DNA of 64,000 bases from NCBI GenBank assembly GCA_944380315.1, contig CALWHG010000004.1, forward strand, positions 1 to 64,000, in the 5' to 3' direction. Of the stretch, positions 56,392-63,280 are shown in pieces; within the stretch, counting starts at the first letter, position 1; every line of letters starts with the position of its first letter. Source of the DNA: an uncultured Lachnospiraceae bacterium. GTDB lineage: Bacteria > Bacillota > Clostridia > Lachnospirales > Lachnospiraceae. Under the pieces are notes generated by a model that searched no databases, was not told the origin of the DNA, and worked only from the letters and a program-made list of their open reading frames with translations. The position numbers and the translations under genes were made by a program.

Positions 56392-56583
56392 TTGAACGAA
56401 AACAACTTTATGAGAGTCGAGGATGTGGCAAAGGAGCTTGGGATCTCTATCTCCCATGCCTACAAAGTCATGCAGCAGCTCAATAAGGAGCTGAAAGCAA
56501 AAGGGTATATGACCATCGCAGGAAGGGTCAACCGCAAATATTATATGGAAAAGTTCTGCTACAACGGAACGGAAAGGAAGTGA
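56392..56583 (+). CDS. Excisionase-like small DNA-binding protein
   Basis: A 63-aa winged-helix protein: MRVEDVAKELGISISHAYKVMQQLNKELKAKG, then a strand pair and KYYMEKF. This is the typical excisionase/MerR-like fold placed directly before an integrase gene. The start is TTG 56392, 7 bp after AGGAGGT; ATG 56410 is the alternative but would cut the domain. The integrase begins 4 bp after its stop. It should bend or bind the attachment arms to direct excision. Confidence 0.75.
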   Translation: MNENNFMRVEDVAKELGISISHAYKVMQQLNKELKAKGYMTIAGRVNRKYYMEKFCYNGTERK

Positions 56584-56587
56584 TCAA

Positions 56588-56989
56588 ATGGCAGTTTATA
56601 AAGAAGAAAAAACAGGCACTTGGCGAGTGATTTACCGCTACACCGATTGGACGGGTGAAAAGAAGCAGACACAGAAGCGTGGTTTTCAGACCAAGCGTGA
56701 AGCACAGGCTTGGGAGCGTGAACAGCTCAATAAAGCGAGAGCCGATCTGGATATGACCTTCAAGAGCTTCGTGGAGCAGTACACGGCAGATATGCAGACC
56801 CGCATCAAGGAAAACACATGGGCAACCAAGGAGCATATCATCCGTTCCAAGCTGTTGCCGTACTTCGGTAAACTGAAGATGAGCAACATCACCGCCCAGC
56901 AGATCATCACATGGCAAAACGAGCTTATGTTGCCCAAGAGAAAAAAGAACACAAATTGCAAAAAGCCCTGGATGCCGCACACAAGCTGA
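56588..56989 (+). pseudogene. Truncated tyrosine integrase (N-terminal domains only)
   Basis: Residues 1 to about 117 are the arm-binding domain (VYKEEKTGTWRVIYRYTDWTGEKKQTQKRGF) and the SAM-like core-binding domain (FVEQYTADMQTRIKENTW, MSNITAQQIITWQNELM) of a phage/ICE integrase. Directly after QNELM the sequence becomes unrelated and stops. The catalytic domain with the R, H, R and Y residues is absent. The break is a deletion that joins the gene, out of frame, to the coiled-coil fragment downstream. The remaining arm-binding domain could still bind the TGGCAAC sites. Confidence 0.8.
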
Positions 56990-57225
56990 TCGCAGAATTG
57001 AAAAACACGGTAGCCGATCTCACAAGGAAATTGGCAGCGGCAACTAAAGAGCTTGCCGAGTATAAATCCGTTCGCAGCAAACTCAACGCCGCCAACGTAG
57101 AACAAGAAAATGAGCGTCTACGCAACAGGCTCCGCACCTATGAGGATGTAATTTTTCGAAATAATCTATGGTCTTATTTCTCCCGACACAGAGGAAAAAC
57201 ACCCACAAAAGACGATGCCCGCTGA
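56927..57225 (+). pseudogene. Coiled-coil C-terminal fragment, probably from a mobilisation protein
   Basis: An open frame of about 100 codons in the +1 frame relative to the integrase. From EKKEHKLQKALDAAHKLIAELKN on it is a continuous coiled coil with heptads, ending ERLRNRLRTYEDVIFRNNLWSYFSRHRGK. Such tails occur at the C termini of MobV/MobA-type relaxases in Firmicutes elements; this origin is an inference. An ATG at 56911 lies in integrase-derived sequence, so the true gene start has been lost. Confidence 0.45.
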
Positions 57226-57371
57226 TTCCCGTGTAGAACTGTAAAAAACGCAAATTGTCAAATGGGAGCGTTCAAATCATACCGCATATCGTTTGGGCGC
57301 TCCCTATCCAAAAATCAGCCTACTTTTACAGGAGATGAGCTGAGAAAAAATCGTGAAAAACAGGAGGTTTT

Positions 57372-57671
57372 ATGAGAATAGGTCTTTCCAAGAAACAGAA
57401 AGCAATCAACATCTATTTTAATGAAGCAGACAGTATGATCAAAGTCTGCACCTACAACACCGCACTCAAAAACAGGCTCACCGAGTTTGCCGGGAAATAT
57501 CCCTCTGAGTGCCGATTGATCGACGATGACGGAAACGGATGTCTGACCTTTGAGGTCAGCAAGGGGCGTTTCGGCTTCAAGCTGACCGCACCCTATGACG
57601 AAAACCGTCGCAAGGCCGCAAGTGAACTGGCGAAGAAAAACACCAAACGATTAAGGAGGCAAGAACAATGA
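57372..57671 (+). CDS. Hypothetical element protein
   Basis: A 99-aa protein, MRIGLSKKQKAINIYFNEADSMIKVCTYN at the start, basic at the C terminus (KKNTKRLRRQEQ). AGGAGG precedes the ATG. I recognise it only as a type often found beside DUF6061-like genes in Clostridia elements. It overlaps the next gene by 4 bp. A hairpin (GGGAGCG 57264-57270 / CGCTCCC 57298-57304) lies upstream. Confidence 0.6.
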   Translation: MRIGLSKKQKAINIYFNEADSMIKVCTYNTALKNRLTEFAGKYPSECRLIDDDGNGCLTFEVSKGRFGFKLTAPYDENRRKAASELAKKNTKRLRRQEQ

Positions 57672-57913
57672 AAATTCTGTCCTGTGTGTTCAATATGGAT
57701 ACAGCCTGCGTGGAACTGAAATTCGATGACGGCACCATGATTGCGATTGACACAATCGCCGTGGAGAATGAGATTGCCGACAATATGTATCAGAGGTCAG
57801 AGCTGGACTATCTGATCTACAATGACCCGGTAGGATATGCCGAGCTGATACTAAACGGCGATCCCGAAACCTATTTGAAATCCGTAACTGTGAATAAGCA
57901 GTTTGAGAACTAA
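57668..57913 (+). CDS. DUF6061-like small protein
   Basis: An 81-aa acidic protein, MKILSCVFNMDTACVELKFDD then MYQRSELDYLIYNDPVGYAELIL. I believe it belongs to DUF6061, a family of small proteins from Firmicutes mobile elements with no known function. ATG overlaps the stop of the preceding gene, so the two form a unit. Confidence 0.55.
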   Translation: MKILSCVFNMDTACVELKFDDGTMIAIDTIAVENEIADNMYQRSELDYLIYNDPVGYAELILNGDPETYLKSVTVNKQFEN

Positions 57914-57979
57914 GTGCTATATGCCGCCTGTAGATGTTTTTCTACAGGCGGTGTTTTCATATTGTTTACACCGAAGAGA

Positions 57980-58008
57980 TTGACATTATCAATCAAATGG
58001 CATATAAT
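57980..58008 (+). promoter_or_regulatory. Consensus promoter of the methyltransferase operon
   Basis: TTGACA (57980-57985), 17-bp spacer, TATAAT (58003-58008): both boxes are perfect. TATCAATCA occurs at 57987-57995 in the spacer and again at 58008-58016, overlapping the last base of the -10, 21 bp apart (two helical turns). These are candidate operators for the HTH protein encoded next. Confidence 0.88.
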
Positions 58009-58039
58009 ATCAATCAGAATATCTAAGAAGAGGTGTAGT

Positions 58040-58252
58040 ATGACTACTTCAGAACAGATTCGTGTTTTGTGCGTAAGAACTGGTGTAAGCTTGTCTGAGC
58101 TTGCACGTAGGATTGATCAAACACCGCAAAACTTCAATGCTAAACTCAAACGAAATACAATAACCCAGGACGAACTTAATCAGATTGCAAAGGCTTTGGA
58201 CGTTACATACGAACAATACTTTGTTTTGGGCAACGGTGAACTCGTTAAGTAA
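58040..58252 (+). CDS. XRE-family HTH protein, probable controller of the methyltransferase operon
   Basis: A 70-aa single-domain HTH: SEQIRVLCVRTGVSLSELARRIDQTPQNFNAKLKRNTITQDELNQIAKALDV. Size and position directly before a methyltransferase are those of controller (C) proteins of R-M systems, although this HTH type is also common in other small regulators. ATG 58040 follows AGAGGTG. The methyltransferase starts 14 bp after its stop. Confidence 0.75.
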   Translation: MTTSEQIRVLCVRTGVSLSELARRIDQTPQNFNAKLKRNTITQDELNQIAKALDVTYEQYFVLGNGELVK

Positions 58253-58266
58253 GAAAGGACTTTGCT

Positions 58267-59541
58267 ATGACTGAACATAAAATCATATTTGGCGATAGTC
58301 GTTCACTTAACCAAATTAAAGATAAATCTGTGCAGCTAATCATAACCTCGCCCCCTTACTGGCAGTTAAAAGATTATGGCACAGAAGATCAGATTGGTTT
58401 CAATGACAGCTACGAAGAATACATAAACAATTTGAATTTAGTATGGAAAGAGTGCAACCGTGTTCTTTCTGATGGGTGCAGATTGTGTATCAATATTGGA
58501 GATCAATTTGCTCGTTCCGTATATTATGGTAGATACAAGGTTATACCGATCAGAACAGAGATAATTCGTTTCTGTGAATCTCTCGGTATGGACTACATGG
58601 GAGCGATCATTTGGCAGAAAACGACGACTATGAATACCTCTGGTGGCGGTGCTATTATGGGAAGTTTTCCTTATCCTCGTAATGGTATCCTTAAAATGGA
58701 TTATGAGTTTATTCTGCTTTTCAAAAAATTAGGTAATGCTCCTAAGCCCACTCAACAGCAAAAGGAACAGTCTGCAATGACAAAAGAAGAGTGGGGACAG
58801 TATTTTTCTTCTCATTGGAATTTCAATGGCGTCAAGCAGATGGGACACATCGCCATGTTCCCGGAAGAACTTCCCAAACGACTGATTAAGATGTTTTCCT
58901 TCGCAGGAGAAACAGTATTTGATCCGTTTGCAGGGAGTGGTACGACATCGCTTGCAGCAAAGAATCTTGGTCGAAATTCTATTGGTTATGAAATCAACAG
59001 AGATTTTGAACCCATCATTCGTGAGAAATTAGGAGCAGATCAACTTAGATTAGGCGAGGATACAAAGGTGATTTTTACAGAAGACGAAATCGGAAACATT
59101 TCTTCTTTTGATCAGCTCCCTTATATTTTCAGTGATCCACATCGAATGGACAAAAAGGTTGATGTAAAGAAACTTCAATTCGGTTCAAAGATTGATCAGT
59201 CTGAAGCAAAACGTGATGAACTTTTTGGCGTAAAGCAAGTTATTTCCTCTGATAAAATTGAACTTAGTAATGGACTTGTCGTTCGTCTGCTGGGCATCAA
59301 ACCTAACCCGCTATATCAAGGACAAGCTATCAGTTTCTTACAAGAGAAATTCCATAAGCGAAAGGTTTTCTTAAAGTATGACACTATAAAATACGATGCA
59401 GAAAACAATCTGATGTGCTATGTGTATCTTGATAATAAAACCTTTATAAACAACCATTTGGTCAGAACGGGATATGTAGATGTCGACACATCGTTTGAAT
59501 ATACCTGTCAAAAGAAATTCCTAAATTCACTTCCTAATTGA
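58267..59541 (+). CDS. DNA methyltransferase (N4-cytosine type) with C-terminal SNase-like domain
   Basis: A 424-aa protein. Motif IV TSPPYW is at residues 27-32 and motif I FDPFAGSGTT at 218-227; the order IV before I is the beta class, and SPPYW favours N4-cytosine methylation. Residues 325-420 resemble a staphylococcal nuclease (OB) fold: VVRLLGI, KVFLKYD, CYVYLDNKTFINNHLVRTGYVDVD. The catalytic Glu after the RLLGI strand and the second Arg (YGR in active enzymes, here ENN) are absent, so nuclease activity is unlikely. It faces an MjaI-type endonuclease gene, so CTAG is the likely target. Confidence 0.85.
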   Translation: MTEHKIIFGDSRSLNQIKDKSVQLIITSPPYWQLKDYGTEDQIGFNDSYEEYINNLNLVWKECNRVLSDGCRLCINIGDQFARSVYYGRYKVIPIRTEIIRFCESLGMDYMGAIIWQKTTTMNTSGGGAIMGSFPYPRNGILKMDYEFILLFKKLGNAPKPTQQQKEQSAMTKEEWGQYFSSHWNFNGVKQMGHIAMFPEELPKRLIKMFSFAGETVFDPFAGSGTTSLAAKNLGRNSIGYEINRDFEPIIREKLGADQLRLGEDTKVIFTEDEIGNISSFDQLPYIFSDPHRMDKKVDVKKLQFGSKIDQSEAKRDELFGVKQVISSDKIELSNGLVVRLLGIKPNPLYQGQAISFLQEKFHKRKVFLKYDTIKYDAENNLMCYVYLDNKTFINNHLVRTGYVDVDTSFEYTCQKKFLNSLPN

Positions 59542-59545
59542 AAAC

Positions 59546-59569
59546 GGGCGGAGGTTTTCGCCTCCGCCC
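59546..59569. terminator. Shared hairpin between convergent M and R genes
   Basis: GGGCGGAGG (59546-59554) pairs perfectly with CCTCCGCCC (59561-59569), loop TTTTCG. On the minus strand it is followed by GTTTTC, so it mainly ends the endonuclease transcript. Confidence 0.8.
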
Positions 59570-59575
59570 TAAATG

Positions 59576-60166
59576 TTAGTCTTCAATTTCAATGGTCAAG
59601 CCAGTCTTAGTTTTAGTGTAGTAGATCATCTTAACAGCGATTGTTTCAGATAAACGCCCCATAGTTTTGTATGTATCAGGCTTTACGGAATAAGGAACAT
59701 TGCCAACATAGCCGTCAATGCCAACAGATTCTTCTTCGGGAGTAGCAAGACGATAAGTTGTACCTTTGCGTTCTGCAAGAGAAGCTAAAATCGCCTTCTG
59801 AACATACATGCCGTTGAATGTCTTGGCAATGACGAGATCTTCAACCCAATGTTTAACCATTTCACGATCAATAAGCGGAATTGCATCACGAAGATTCTGT
59901 ACCTGTGCATAAATCTTTTCGGTTGCCTTTTCGAAGGCATCGGGGTATCTTTCTACATACCAATCATGCCAATTCTCAATGGTAATTTCTTCGCCGGACG
60001 CCATAAACTCTGGGAATAATTCAGACATTTGACCGACCACAACAGGACGGGTACCCTGCGCATTCTGATTTGCCCAGTTGATCAACTGAGAAGTGTATTT
60101 CGGAAAGCTGAAAGTGTCGCTTTCGTTATAGCTTTCTATGTTTTCGTTTTTCAGAGTATATTTCAT
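59576..60166 (-). CDS. MjaI-family type II restriction endonuclease
   Basis: A 196-aa protein matching my recollection of the RE_MjaI family: FPKYTSQLINWANQNAQGTRP, MVKHWVEDLVIAKTFNG and RLATPEEESVGIDGYVG. The last segment with SVKP at 160-163 suggests the PD-(D/E)xK core (acidic 144-145 and 151, Lys162). MjaI cuts CTAG and its cognate enzyme is an N4-cytosine methyltransferase, matching the gene facing it. It is translated after a small wHTH-like protein by stop/start overlap. Confidence 0.72.
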   Translation of the reverse strand: MKYTLKNENIESYNESDTFSFPKYTSQLINWANQNAQGTRPVVVGQMSELFPEFMASGEEITIENWHDWYVERYPDAFEKATEKIYAQVQNLRDAIPLIDREMVKHWVEDLVIAKTFNGMYVQKAILASLAERKGTTYRLATPEEESVGIDGYVGNVPYSVKPDTYKTMGRLSETIAVKMIYYTKTKTGLTIEIED

Positions 60167-60471
60167 TACTTTTCTCCTTTGAAAATTTTTGTAATGACGC
60201 TCTTTCTTTCATCAATACCAGCTTTTCTCGAATCAAGATTTGCCATGTATTCATCGTATTCGTTTTCGTTTGCAATAATAAAATAACCCTTATTATTAGC
60301 TGCAACTGGTAGATCGTATTTTTCAATACAAGCATCAATTAATTCACGGGCTTTTCTATGTGTCTTATCGCTTGATTTTCCGTATTCATCTTCAATCACC
60401 TGAGCAGATACTTCATTGCCTTTGCCGACATGACTCTCCAGTAAAACTTTTATTTTTTCCAATTTATCCAT
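60166..60471 (-). CDS. Small winged-helix-like protein in the endonuclease operon
   Basis: A 101-aa protein: MDKLEKIKVLLESHVGKGNEVS, then DKTHRKARELIDACIEKYDLPVAANNKGYFIIANENEYDEYM. The helix-helix-strand hairpin (GYFIIAN) pattern is that of a winged helix. It overlaps the XRE gene upstream (8 bp) and the endonuclease downstream (1 bp), so all three are translated from one message. Role unknown: a second regulator or a timing factor for the endonuclease. Confidence 0.6.
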   Translation of the reverse strand: MDKLEKIKVLLESHVGKGNEVSAQVIEDEYGKSSDKTHRKARELIDACIEKYDLPVAANNKGYFIIANENEYDEYMANLDSRKAGIDERKSVITKIFKGEK

Positions 60472-60685
60472 TTTGTTGATCCTCCAGAAATAGTTTATAT
60501 GTTTCGATTTCAAGTGCATCAGCTATTCGCTGAATGTTTTCAAGGGAAATACTTCTGCGATAGCACTCGATTGCACTGATATATGTTCTGTGAAGCCCGC
60601 ACTTTTCAGCAAAGGCTTCTTGGGAAATACCCAACGCCTGTCGATAGCGCTTCACGTTTCTTCCAAAAACTTTTACAATATCCAT
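60464..60685 (-). CDS. XRE-family HTH protein, probable controller of the endonuclease operon
   Basis: A 73-aa HTH: VKVFGRNVKRYRQALGISQEAFAEKCGLHRTYISAIECYRRSISLENIQRIADAL, the classic controller (C) protein pattern of type II R-M systems. Upstream on the minus strand is a ribosome binding site GGAGG, and a direct repeat (ATACAATAA at 60710-60718 and 60722-60730) may be its operator. Confidence 0.82.
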   Translation of the reverse strand: MDIVKVFGRNVKRYRQALGISQEAFAEKCGLHRTYISAIECYRRSISLENIQRIADALEIETYKLFLEDQQNG

Positions 60686-60709
60686 ACTTGTAAACCTCCA
60701 TGTTATATG

Positions 60710-60730
60710 ATACAATAATGAATACAATAA
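60710..60730. promoter_or_regulatory. Direct repeat upstream of the endonuclease operon, candidate controller site
   Basis: ATACAATAA at 60710-60718 and 60722-60730, 12 bp apart, 25 bp upstream of the XRE start codon. It lies in the gap between the divergent XRE and DUF6414-like genes and could affect both. Confidence 0.45.
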
Positions 60731-60776
60731 ATCTACAGACAATAAGTAACATCTGCATTGAGAAAGGAATGTTTTA

Positions 60777-61589
60777 ATGAAGTTACGCAATTTTTTATAC
60801 TTAAACACAAAAGTAATAGAAGATTATGTTTCTGCTATTGACGGATTTACATACGACGAAGAATCTCAGGAACTTGAAACCAGCAACGAAAACGTAGTGG
60901 CTGGAAAAGCCGCCGTTGGTGTGGCATCTGGGAATGGATCTCATACTGGAAAGCAAACAGAGGGGATTAAACGTTCTGTGCGAATCAGCGATGCAGCAAA
61001 GTTCGATAAGATCTATAAATTTCTTCAATCCGACGAAGATGACGGAATGAAGTATTATGAATTCCTCTCGGAATCTGATTATAATGGTTTGCATCGTGAT
61101 GACTTTCTTGAGGTACTGGTAACTGCAAGGTTCTCCAAAATGAAGGAGCTCACCGATAGCGTGAAGAAAATTGCTGAATTGGCAGCTGTCTTTGAAACCA
61201 TAACAGACCAGCAGATACTCGACAAAAAAGCATCTGAAGCGGTTAATGGCTTCTCGGCGTTGGGTCAGATGAAAGCTGGCAAGGAAATATCCTGCGTTTT
61301 TGAATTTGAAGATGGGTCGTATCCGTTGGTTGCATATCTCGATGAAAGTTATTTTAGATGTGGGCAGGGCAATTTTGTAGGTCAAGCATATCTGCTTTGC
61401 AAAGTTATCAAAAAAATCCCCAAAGGGCAAAGTGTAAAGCTTGATGAAATATTTGATGACATCAAGAAGCTGCCCCTAAATAGAGCACAGCGAAGGAATA
61501 TGCCTAAAAATATGGACAATCCTGCTGAGCTTCGGGACGTTATTAAAGGTCCTGCATTAGTGGTCCTGCCGATTGCAGTTTATCAATAA
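60777..61589 (+). CDS. DUF6414-like protein
   Basis: A 270-aa soluble protein: MKLRNFLYLNTKVIEDYVSAIDGFTYDEE at the start, RDDFLEVLVTARFSKMKELTDSVKKI in the middle, and a C-terminal half of mixed strands ending GPALVVLPIAVYQ. I recall this as the DUF6414 family, whose function is not known to me. It is divergent from the R-M controller at the right end of the element, so an accessory defence role is plausible but unproven. GAAAGGAAT precedes the ATG. A weak hairpin (AAATCT/AGATTT, 61695-61711) followed by ATTTTT lies 105 bp downstream. Confidence 0.55.
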   Translation: MKLRNFLYLNTKVIEDYVSAIDGFTYDEESQELETSNENVVAGKAAVGVASGNGSHTGKQTEGIKRSVRISDAAKFDKIYKFLQSDEDDGMKYYEFLSESDYNGLHRDDFLEVLVTARFSKMKELTDSVKKIAELAAVFETITDQQILDKKASEAVNGFSALGQMKAGKEISCVFEFEDGSYPLVAYLDESYFRCGQGNFVGQAYLLCKVIKKIPKGQSVKLDEIFDDIKKLPLNRAQRRNMPKNMDNPAELRDVIKGPALVVLPIAVYQ

Positions 61590-61605
61590 TGACACACAGA
61601 TTCAG

Positions 61606-61627
61606 TGGCAACACTTTGGCAACAAAA
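61606..61627 (+). repeat. Right arm-type integrase sites
   Basis: TGGCAAC (61606-61612), four bases, TGGCAACAAAA (61617-61627), identical in layout to the left pair and starting 17 bp after the DUF6414-like stop. Confidence 0.7.
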
Positions 61628-61724
61628 AATCAGATAGCCCATACTGTCTGAATAATGAAAGTAATATAGATAATCCGGGCTAAATCCCATAAGCAAATCT
61701 GTTTAAGATTTATTTTTCAGGAAC

Positions 61725-61737
61725 GAGATGGAGTGAT
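61725..61737. repeat. attR: 13-bp direct repeat
   Basis: GAGATGGAGTGAT, the second copy of the guaA 3'-end sequence. Chromosomal sequence continues GTCCTTCATT after it. Confidence 0.85.
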
Positions 61738-61817
61738 GTCCTTCATTCCGTCCATGTAACTTGCAAAACTCTTTATCCTAATTATATTTAACCTATAAAG
61801 AAGAAAAGAGAGATAAT

Positions 61818-62000
61818 ATGGATCTTAAAGACCTTGAAGGACTTAAGGACAATATCGGCGACCTCATGAAAAACGTTAAGGAAGAGGACATCGATAAGAT
61901 CAAGGAGCTTGTAAAGGACGGCGTGGACACTGACAAGATCAAGGATACACTTGGTAAGCTTGACGGACTCAAGGGGCTCTTCGGAGGAAAAAAGGACTGA
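61818..62000 (+). CDS. 60-aa highly charged helical protein, function unknown
   Basis: MDLKDLEGLKDNIGDLMKN and a Lys/Asp/Leu/Gly pattern throughout, with two amphipathic helices and a GLFGGKKD tail. GAGAGAT lies 5-10 bp before the ATG and a strong terminator follows, so it is a real monocistronic gene. Before integration it would have followed guaA directly. No family is recognised. Confidence 0.7.
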   Translation: MDLKDLEGLKDNIGDLMKNVKEEDIDKIKELVKDGVDTDKIKDTLGKLDGLKGLFGGKKD

Positions 62001-62040
62001 CCAGGGACTAAGAGACAACTGAAGTCGATCGAAAGTCGTG

Positions 62041-62092
62041 GGACTGCTGCAGGATGGATGGATCATCATCTATTGGCAGCAGTCCTTTTTTT
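62041..62092 (+). terminator. Terminator after the 60-aa protein gene
   Basis: GGACTGCTGC (62041-62050) pairs perfectly with GCAGCAGTCC (62076-62085), followed by seven T residues. The 25-base loop has some inner pairing. Confidence 0.88.
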
Positions 62093-62132
62093 ATGGTACC
62101 ATATATCTGCTGATATGAGAAAGGAGATCCAC

Positions 62133-62708
62133 ATGGACAGGAGGCTTGAGCTGTTCCTCAGCTTTGCGAAGATAGGGCTGTTTACCTTTGGCGGCGGGTA
62201 TGCCATGATAGCCCTCATAGAGGATGAATGTGTGGAGAAAAAGAAGTGGATCACACAGGATGAGATGATGGACATAACCGTCATAGCAGAATCCACTCCG
62301 GGGCCCATAGCCATAAACTGTGCCACATTTACCGGGTACAGACAGGCAGGCCTTTCAGGGGCCCTTGCGGCTACTCTTGGTATGGTCATGCCTTCCTTTC
62401 TGGTCATCTACCTCATATCCATGTTCATGGACAGCTTCCTTGACATACCGATCATAGCTGCTGCCTTCAGAGGGATAAAGGTATGCGTAGGCATACTTAT
62501 AGTGGATGCTGCCATGGGTATGATCAGAAAGATGAAAAAGAGCTCTGCCAGAGCATTCATGGCGGCTGCCTGCATTGCCATGCTGGTCATAGATATATGT
62601 TCCTTAAAGATCTCTTCCATAAGTCTGATGCTTGCTGCAGCCCTGATGGGCCTTATGCTTTATGCGCTTGGTATCACCGGAGAAAAGGGGAAGGGAGGCT
62701 GCGGATGA
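62133..62708 (+). CDS. Chromate transporter (CHR family), half-protein 1
   Basis: A 191-aa membrane protein of the short-chain CHR family. Signatures: LSFAKIGLFTFGGGYAMIALIEDECV, WITQDEMMDITVIAESTPGPIAIN and TFTGYRQAGLSGALAAT. Short CHR proteins work as pairs encoded by adjacent genes, as here. The anion exported (chromate or another oxyanion) is unknown. AAGGAGATC precedes ATG 62133; ATGA overlap with the second half. Confidence 0.9.
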   Translation: MDRRLELFLSFAKIGLFTFGGGYAMIALIEDECVEKKKWITQDEMMDITVIAESTPGPIAINCATFTGYRQAGLSGALAATLGMVMPSFLVIYLISMFMDSFLDIPIIAAAFRGIKVCVGILIVDAAMGMIRKMKKSSARAFMAAACIAMLVIDICSLKISSISLMLAAALMGLMLYALGITGEKGKGGCG

Positions 62709-63265
62709 TCTGGACTGATCTTTTCTGGGGATTCTTTAGGGTAGGCTGCTTTTCTTTCGGGGGAGCCTATGGTGCCATACCTCTTATACGGGATGTGGTT
62801 CGAGCTTACGGATGGCTCAGCGATGAAGATCTTACCTACATGATAGCCGTCAGCGAATCCACTCCCGGCCCCATCATGGTCAATCTGGCCACCTATGTGG
62901 GAAGTGATCAGGCAGGCCTCCCGGGAGCCTTGCTCGCTACGTTGGCGGTAGTTCTGCCTTCATTTCTCATCATCCTTCTGGTCACGGCCATGCTTGGGCC
63001 TGCATTGAAAAACAGATATGTGCAGGCGGTGCTTGGAAGCGTAAAGCCCTGTGTCGCTGGCATCATACTTGCCACTGGCATAGGTATGGTGGCGGAAAGC
63101 ATCATGGGATCTGTACTGGCTCCAAGTCCTCATATGGATGCCATGATCATGATCCTCCTGTTGCTTTCGATCAGAGCCATCTACAGGAGGCTCAGGAAAA
63201 GGAAAATGTCTTCGATCATGCTCATACTTACATCGGCAGTGCTGGGCATGCTCATATATATGTAA
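62705..63265 (+). CDS. Chromate transporter (CHR family), half-protein 2
   Basis: A 186-aa partner of the preceding gene with the same fold: FFRVGCFSFGGAYGAIPLIRDVV, YMIAVSESTPGPIMVNLATYVG. Antiparallel pairing of two CHR halves forms the transporter. Its ATG overlaps the stop of half 1. azlC starts 15 bp later. Confidence 0.9.
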   Translation: MIWTDLFWGFFRVGCFSFGGAYGAIPLIRDVVRAYGWLSDEDLTYMIAVSESTPGPIMVNLATYVGSDQAGLPGALLATLAVVLPSFLIILLVTAMLGPALKNRYVQAVLGSVKPCVAGIILATGIGMVAESIMGSVLAPSPHMDAMIMILLLLSIRAIYRRLRKRKMSSIMLILTSAVLGMLIYM

Positions 63266-63280
63266 CTGGAGAAGAACAGG

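Larger units (their letters stand above)
54401..61737. mobile_element. 7.3-kb element integrated at the 3' end of guaA
   Basis: The element is bounded by direct repeats GAGATGGAGTGAT (54401-54413 and 61725-61737). The left copy is the end of guaA, a well-known integration hotspot. The interior has visibly lower GC than the flanks, and each end has a pair of TGGCAAC arm-type sites. It carries an excisionase-like gene, a truncated tyrosine integrase fused to a coiled-coil fragment, an XRE/HEPN-like pair, a restriction-modification system and a DUF6414-like gene. Without an intact integrase it is probably immobile unless helped in trans. Removing it would place the 61818 gene directly after guaA. 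Confidence 0.85.

Noticed and set aside
58267..59541. An active nuclease domain making the methyltransferase a bifunctional enzyme
   Set aside because: The SNase catalytic Glu and second Arg positions are not conserved, so activity is not expected.
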